Positions 59,610 through 64,000 of a stretch of 64,000 nt of DNA are shown one piece after another. Location of the stretch: the NCBI RefSeq assembly GCF_042854845.1, contig NZ_AP031498.1, positions 1,984,001 through 2,048,000 of the forward strand. Direction: 5' to 3'. Both the position numbers and the translations under genes were made by a program. The stretch is from Maricurvus nonylphenolicus (GTDB lineage: Bacteria; Pseudomonadota; Gammaproteobacteria; Pseudomonadales; Cellvibrionaceae). How positions within the stretch are numbered: position 1 is the first letter of the stretch; each line of letters opens with the position of its first letter. A model generated the notes under the pieces. It was not told the origin of the DNA. It ran no database searches and saw only the letters and a program-made list of their open reading frames with translations.

Positions 59610-61010
59610 CTATAGCTGCAAATGGTCTTTCAACAGATTAAAAATTTCCGGTTGGGTCAACATAGCCGGAATTGGCTGGTTTGAGTAGAGCGGAACGGTG
59701 GTGCCGGTATGCTCTTCAATCGGGAAGCCGTGGGGGGTTGTGGCATAGTTTACCGCCATAATCTGGCCTTCCGGGGTGATAATGCGGCTGACCATACCCA
59801 TGGGGTATACCGCCACAGGCATGGCATTAAACAGACTGCCATCGGGAAGAATTTGGGCTGCCTGGCCGTGGTCGGCGGTGACCAGAATTAAGGTGTTGGG
59901 GTTTTCTTTGGCAAAGTCCAGAGCGACCTTTAAGCTCTCATCCAGCTGCTGCATTTCACCGATTTGACCACAGGGTTTACGCGCGTGGGACTGTTTATCA
60001 ATGGATGCTGATTCCACCATCAGGAAAAAGCCATTCGCACTGCGGGCATCCAGATGGGATATAGCAGCAGCGGTCATATCTCGAAGGTTTGGCATACCCT
60101 CGAATTCCGGATTGGCTTCACATTTCATGGGGGCAGGCATTTCAACATCACCAACACGCCAGTCGACTTTGTTGAGGAAGCTGGGTTTTGGGGCTTCTGA
60201 ACCGCGACCATTTTCACCTTGCATACGCACAGGCATGGTACTTTCAGAAAACAGACCTAGTAATTTCTGATTAGGATTTACTTGGGCCAATTGCTTGGCT
60301 TTGGTGATGTACTGGTAGTTGTTGTCCTGGGCAACCGTAAATAGAGGTTTGGGCATGGCTTCAGCATTTTTGTTGAAATGCTTTTGCCCGCCACCGAGGA
60401 CTACATCAATATCGGCATCGGCAATTTGTTCGGCGATAGAACCTTTACCGCCTAATGCTTTAGTATCCGCCGAGCAATCAACAATCACGCCGGCAAAGGC
60501 TTCGGCGTTTACCATCATGTCCGGGTTTTCACAGCCACGGGAACTGACATGGGCCACAAAAGAGGCTGGCGTGGCATCGGTGACATTTGCCGTAGATACA
60601 ATACCCGTTGCAAAACCAGAGGTTTTCGCCATCTCGGCAATGGTGGTTAGATCCTTGTCATCTTTTGCGGAGGTACCAATACGGCCGCGGCTGGTTATAG
60701 CGCCGGTTGCCATCGACGTTGCACTATTGGCTGAATCGGCGACATAGATAAATTTGCTGGGATCATTCTCATGCACGGTAAGCACTTGCACGGCACCGCG
60801 GTAGGGCATGTTATCAATGACCAGTCGTCCCTGGGCTCCTTCAAGGTAGTTACGTCCAATCGTCACCTGGGTGTCATCCATGCCATCGCCAATAATTAAA
60901 ATAACATTGCGCTTATCGTTAGATTCAGCCGCAGCGGGTTGCAGTGTTGTTGCCATGCCAAACGCAATAGCTGCAGATAAAATGGATTTAAATACCTTTG
61001 GGTGCTTCAT
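59610..61010 (-). CDS. Alkaline phosphatase (PhoA superfamily), paralogue 2
   Basis: A 466-residue secreted protein with signal peptide FKSILSAAIAFGMATTLQPAAA. GDGMDDTQVT, catalytic S93 in ADSANSATSMATG and TADHGQAAQI match its neighbour closely. Differences cluster in surface loops, so the pair may differ in substrate, pH optimum or inducer. Both lie on the minus strand downstream of a TonB receptor, but separated from it by a terminator. Confidence 0.94.
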   Translation of the reverse strand: MKHPKVFKSILSAAIAFGMATTLQPAAAESNDKRNVILIIGDGMDDTQVTIGRNYLEGAQGRLVIDNMPYRGAVQVLTVHENDPSKFIYVADSANSATSMATGAITSRGRIGTSAKDDKDLTTIAEMAKTSGFATGIVSTANVTDATPASFVAHVSSRGCENPDMMVNAEAFAGVIVDCSADTKALGGKGSIAEQIADADIDVVLGGGQKHFNKNAEAMPKPLFTVAQDNNYQYITKAKQLAQVNPNQKLLGLFSESTMPVRMQGENGRGSEAPKPSFLNKVDWRVGDVEMPAPMKCEANPEFEGMPNLRDMTAAAISHLDARSANGFFLMVESASIDKQSHARKPCGQIGEMQQLDESLKVALDFAKENPNTLILVTADHGQAAQILPDGSLFNAMPVAVYPMGMVSRIITPEGQIMAVNYATTPHGFPIEEHTGTTVPLYSNQPIPAMLTQPEIFNLLKDHLQL

Positions 61011-61174
61011 TATCGCCTCAAGTACATTTTCTGATTGTGTTAATAGCAGTAATCCTACGGTACTGCCGTGACTCTGTCATATAGTTTTGCATGTCTTTAC
61101 AGGTTTTCTATTTTGTCGTCACAAATATGGACTTTGATCTGTTAAACATGGAATTTATTTCATTCTTTATAAAC

Positions 61175-61208
61175 GCAAAAAACGCCACCCCACAACAGCG
61201 GATGGCGT
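61175..61208 (-). terminator. Terminator of the TonB receptor (minus strand)
   Basis: ACGCCACCC (61182-61190) and GGATGGCGT (61200-61208) pair with one mismatch; on the minus strand a T run (A tract on plus, 61177-61182) follows. Confidence 0.8.
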
Positions 61209-61246
61209 AAAGCAGAGAGCGAAGGTTTTAAGTCGTGAGCCTCCTG

Positions 61247-63700
61247 TTATTGCCAGTTATAAATTAAACCTACACCGTAAGTGCGAGGCATATTGTAGTA
61301 GGCGGTAACACCATGTGGATCCAATCCGGCATTAAGCTGGTAGGTTTCATCGGTGAGGTTTTTACCCCACAGGTAAACTTCCCAGTTTTCATCCTGAGTA
61401 CCCAGTGCCAAGCGTCCACCCCACAGGGTGTAACTACCGGCTTTGGTTAGCTCGGTGTTATCCAGATCCTTGTAAATTTCATCGCTGTAATTCACATCAA
61501 CACTGGCCGATAACAGCAAGTTATCACTCAGTGGCCATTCATAGCGAGCCACGGCATTAAACGTGGTTTCCGGTGCATCGGGGACTTTATTGCCTTCATA
61601 GAAAGCCGATTCAGCGGGATCATCAGAATCAAACTTTTTGATCTCGCCATCCAATACGGCGATACCTGCACGGATATCCCACCTTTCCGTCGGCTTCCAC
61701 CAGAGTTCTAGTTCACCGCCAATAATTTCGGCTTTACCGGCATTACGGCGTAAACTTTCCGTGTTACCGCCACCCAGGTCTACCGTTACCGAGGCTTGCA
61801 TATCTTCGAAGTCGTAATGGTAGATGGCACCATTTAACTGCAGCGAACCATCGAGCAAGCTGGATTTAAATCCGATCTCGGTTGCCCAGAGGGTTTCTTC
61901 GGTAAAGGGTTCCAGAGCGACTTCCTGTAGAACGGTAGAACCATCAAAGCCACCACTCTTAAAGCCTTTACTGTAAGAGGCGTAGATCAGCAGATCGTCG
62001 TTAGGCGTCCAGTCAACAGCGATCTTGCCGGAGATATCATCGGTTTCGTATTTTTCATCAGCTTCGATCGGCAGGTCAGGAAATTGCAGACCTAACAAAG
62101 AGGGAACGCCATCGACGACATGTACGGCTTTGGTACCACCCACGAAGGTTTTTTCCTCTTCGGTGTAACGCAAACCGGCGGTGACTTTCCAGGTATCGTT
62201 AACTTGCCATTCGTACTGGCCGAACAGCGCCCATGAATCACCTTCCTGTGTGTAATCAATATCGCCGTAACTGGTCACCGGCAGAATATATGACTCGCCA
62301 GCAGGCACACCCGGGGCACCAGCAAGATCATAAATCAGTGCAGTCGCGTCCAGTACTACATCAATCAGGGAAGCCTGTTTATTAAAGTCGAGATCTTCCT
62401 GCATCCAGAAGGCGCCTACGACCCAGTTATCGTCACCGTTTTCTCCGGTCAGGCGTAACTCTTGGGTAACTTGCGACATGTCATCGCTAAAAGGTGTGTT
62501 ATAAATTCGCAGTGGGCTACCACTCTGATAGTTTTGAGCGCGATCGAGTTCTTCATAGCCGGTGACTGAGGTGAGGGTTGCAAAACCTATATCCCAGTTA
62601 GCTTTGAGTGAGGCGCCAAACTGGCGAGCATCAACTTCCGGTGTTTCAGTGACATAGACATCATACTCATCCCCAGCCGCAGGGATAGTAAATTGTGTTT
62701 GAGCCAGTACGGGAAACGGTATCGCGGCATTACCGGAAAAACCGGTATTTACCCCTTGAATAACCGGCAGGGTAGCAGCGGTGGCACCGGCTACAAAATT
62801 GTGATCCTGCACTTGCGATGGTACCCACAACTCCGATTTATCACGGCTACCATGCAGGCTTAAGGTTGCATCAAATTTATCACTTGGCTCCCAGGCTAAG
62901 GATAAACGCCAGGCACTGGTATCGGTGTCGCCCAAGCTGTCATCACCACCAAAAGCTTCCAGTGGTTCAGCGACACCGGGCATGGGGTTAAAGCCAACCG
63001 CGTCACTGGGCGTTGCCTGGGCATCTAGATGACCATCCGCTTTTTTGGTCATGATCGCCAGGCGGGCACTGAGGTTGTTAGACAGCGGGCCTCCCACACC
63101 GGCTTCCAATTTGCGGGTATTGTAATTGCCATAGCTGGCATCCATGTTGGCTTCAAATTCCTGCGACGGTTTGCGGGTAATAAAATTCACCGAACCGGCC
63201 GTGGTATTACGGCCAAACAAGGTACCTTGCGGGCCTTTCAGTACTTCCACCTGGGCGATATCGAAAAGCTGAAAACCCAGATACCCGTTAGAGCCTAAAT
63301 ACACTTCATCAACATGCACAGCAGCGGAAGGGCTGTTGTTGGTGTTGTAATCGTTTAGGCCAACACCACGAATGGTGATAACGGGGTTAGAGTTACCCAC
63401 GGTGTTTTTAATATCCAGCCCCGGTGTTTGCCCCGCCAGATCAATGGCTTGGCTAATCCCCAGTTCTTTTAAATGCTCTGAGTTAAATGCAGTCACTGCA
63501 ATGCCAACATCCTGCATGGACTGGGCACGTTTTTGTGCTGTGACGATAACTTCCTCAATCGCTTCAGCATAACTGAGTTGGCTCTGGCTTACCGTGGCAG
63601 CCAGTAGTGCAGCGGCCAAAGGTTTAAGTCCAGACAGTCGGGCTTGTTTATTAAGGGGTAGGGCTTGTGTCCTGATTGATTGAATTATGTTGTGTCCCAT
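61247..63700 (-). CDS. TonB-dependent outer-membrane receptor
   Basis: An 817-residue receptor: extended signal peptide (LKPLAAALLAATVSQSQLSYA), TonB box/plug (EEVIVTAQKRAQSMQDVG, IRGVGLNDYNTNNSPSAAV, LKGPQGTLFGRNTTAGSVNF) and barrel ending in YNWQ. Same subfamily as the receptor at 45790, but more distant than a tandem copy. It lies upstream of the tandem phosphatases on the same strand. Uptake of an organic phosphate or other catabolic substrate is possible; the ligand is unknown. Confidence 0.93.
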   Translation of the reverse strand: MGHNIIQSIRTQALPLNKQARLSGLKPLAAALLAATVSQSQLSYAEAIEEVIVTAQKRAQSMQDVGIAVTAFNSEHLKELGISQAIDLAGQTPGLDIKNTVGNSNPVITIRGVGLNDYNTNNSPSAAVHVDEVYLGSNGYLGFQLFDIAQVEVLKGPQGTLFGRNTTAGSVNFITRKPSQEFEANMDASYGNYNTRKLEAGVGGPLSNNLSARLAIMTKKADGHLDAQATPSDAVGFNPMPGVAEPLEAFGGDDSLGDTDTSAWRLSLAWEPSDKFDATLSLHGSRDKSELWVPSQVQDHNFVAGATAATLPVIQGVNTGFSGNAAIPFPVLAQTQFTIPAAGDEYDVYVTETPEVDARQFGASLKANWDIGFATLTSVTGYEELDRAQNYQSGSPLRIYNTPFSDDMSQVTQELRLTGENGDDNWVVGAFWMQEDLDFNKQASLIDVVLDATALIYDLAGAPGVPAGESYILPVTSYGDIDYTQEGDSWALFGQYEWQVNDTWKVTAGLRYTEEEKTFVGGTKAVHVVDGVPSLLGLQFPDLPIEADEKYETDDISGKIAVDWTPNDDLLIYASYSKGFKSGGFDGSTVLQEVALEPFTEETLWATEIGFKSSLLDGSLQLNGAIYHYDFEDMQASVTVDLGGGNTESLRRNAGKAEIIGGELELWWKPTERWDIRAGIAVLDGEIKKFDSDDPAESAFYEGNKVPDAPETTFNAVARYEWPLSDNLLLSASVDVNYSDEIYKDLDNTELTKAGSYTLWGGRLALGTQDENWEVYLWGKNLTDETYQLNAGLDPHGVTAYYNMPRTYGVGLIYNWQ

Positions 63701-63939
63701 AATTCCTCCGTATTAATTATTGATTATTGAGTGGAGGTAATTTCCCTCTCCAGGGTTTTTATAGTTGTAACTATTATTGTAATCGCTATTGTAGTCTTGG
63801 TGCTACATTGTAGCTTGTGTGGGATTTTTAAACTAATAAGAGCATATGTCAATAGGGGAGAGGGTTGTTTAGAGGATAATTAGAGGCGACGAGCGAGTAA
63901 GAGGCGCACGAGAACCGCACGCCTGACGCTAAATCAGAA
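63701..63939. other. Upstream region of the TonB receptor
   Basis: Contains AT-rich sequence with tracts suited to a minus-strand promoter and the AGGAGG-like ribosome site of the receptor. No operator or repeat that I can name. Confidence 0.4.
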
Positions 63940-64000
63940 TTAACGCGTGTACTGACTTAAATCGATAACCTGAGAGGGGTCGATAGCAACATCCTGATAG
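63940..64000 (-). CDS. C-terminal end of an unidentified protein (truncated by window)
   Basis: On the minus strand a frame is open to the window edge and stops at TAA (complement of 63940-63942). The last residues read YQDVAIDPSQVIDLSQYTR. The segment is too short to assign. It may be the C-terminus of a gene upstream of the TonB receptor. Confidence 0.4.
   Translation of the reverse strand, partial: YQDVAIDPSQVIDLSQYTR

Noticed and set aside
61040..61110. Possible Pho box (CTGTCAT) upstream of phosphatase paralogue 2
   Set aside because: Only one half-repeat matches; the second 7-mer is not CTGTCAT-like and its strand is opposite to the gene. Not enough to claim PhoB control.
1..64000. 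CRISPR arrays, integrases, prophage or insertion-sequence genes
   Set aside because: No regular spaced repeats, transposase or integrase motifs were seen; the repeats found are palindromic intergenic elements.

Overview
The window reads as a chromosomal segment of a marine-type gammaproteobacterium of moderate GC. Two large TonB-dependent receptors, FabY-type ketoacyl synthase, UbiTUV, a cyanide-insensitive quinol oxidase, many beta-oxidation genes and abundant short palindromic repeats suggest the Cellvibrionales/Spongiibacteraceae (BD1-7) area. That placement is inference from gene content, not a measured phylogeny. Nearly all the sequence is coding. I saw no tRNA or rRNA gene, CRISPR array, prophage or transposase gene.

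Layout. (1) 1-17.9 kb is a catabolic island: a truncated thiolase and an AlkK-like acyl-CoA ligase; a leftward LLM flavin monooxygenase plus Rieske oxygenase operon; a leftward flavin reductase, Nudix, amidase, aldehyde dehydrogenase operon divergent from a second LLM monooxygenase; then a beta-oxidation run (FadB-like, thiolase, DmdC-like acyl-CoA dehydrogenase) ending in DUF2889, two NTF2-fold proteins and an ABM protein. One palindrome, core CGAACGTTCG, sits at both LLM promoter regions and marks a candidate shared TetR-type regulon. (2) 18-22.4 kb is a glutathione-dependent formaldehyde module (fghA, frmA, a LysR regulator and the metal GTPase yeiR). (3) 22.5-35.9 kb holds cioAB with a GbsR-type regulator, two enoyl-CoA hydratase-like proteins, cobO coupled to an unusual Fe-S protein, fabY, a serine hydrolase, ubiTUV for O2-independent ubiquinone synthesis, and tesA divergent from ybbA-ybbP.

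(4) 40-49.7 kb is the most unusual block: an AraC regulator divergent from a diheme cytochrome c, a MauG-family diheme peroxidase, a secreted helical-repeat protein, and a beta-helix protein ending in a cytochrome c domain, followed by a TonB receptor and an ExaC-like aldehyde dehydrogenase. Six copies of a CCG-N6-TCAA repeat, in pairs 20-21 bp apart, lie at the AraC/cytochrome divergence and before the receptor. They tie these parts into one proposed regulon. (5) 51-53 kb is a CueR-type MerR with its 19-bp-spacer promoter, a cysteine-tipped permease and a DUF3703 protein. (6) 53.3-57 kb is a halohydrin dehalogenase-like SDR that matches both family motifs, next to an epoxide hydrolase-like protein, with a GST and an acyl-CoA dehydrogenase beyond. 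(7) 58-63.7 kb has tandem PhoA-type alkaline phosphatases and a second TonB receptor.

Three FNR/ANR-like boxes (LLM1-Rieske, gbsR-cioAB, ubiTUV) each sit about 38-41 bp upstream of a predicted start after a good -10. Low-oxygen control therefore appears to link otherwise separate modules. Intergenic spaces carry five copies of a 27-bp GGGGTCTGACC palindrome, several REP-like pairs, and four long hairpins that fall into two families with conserved loops and unrelated, self-complementary arms.
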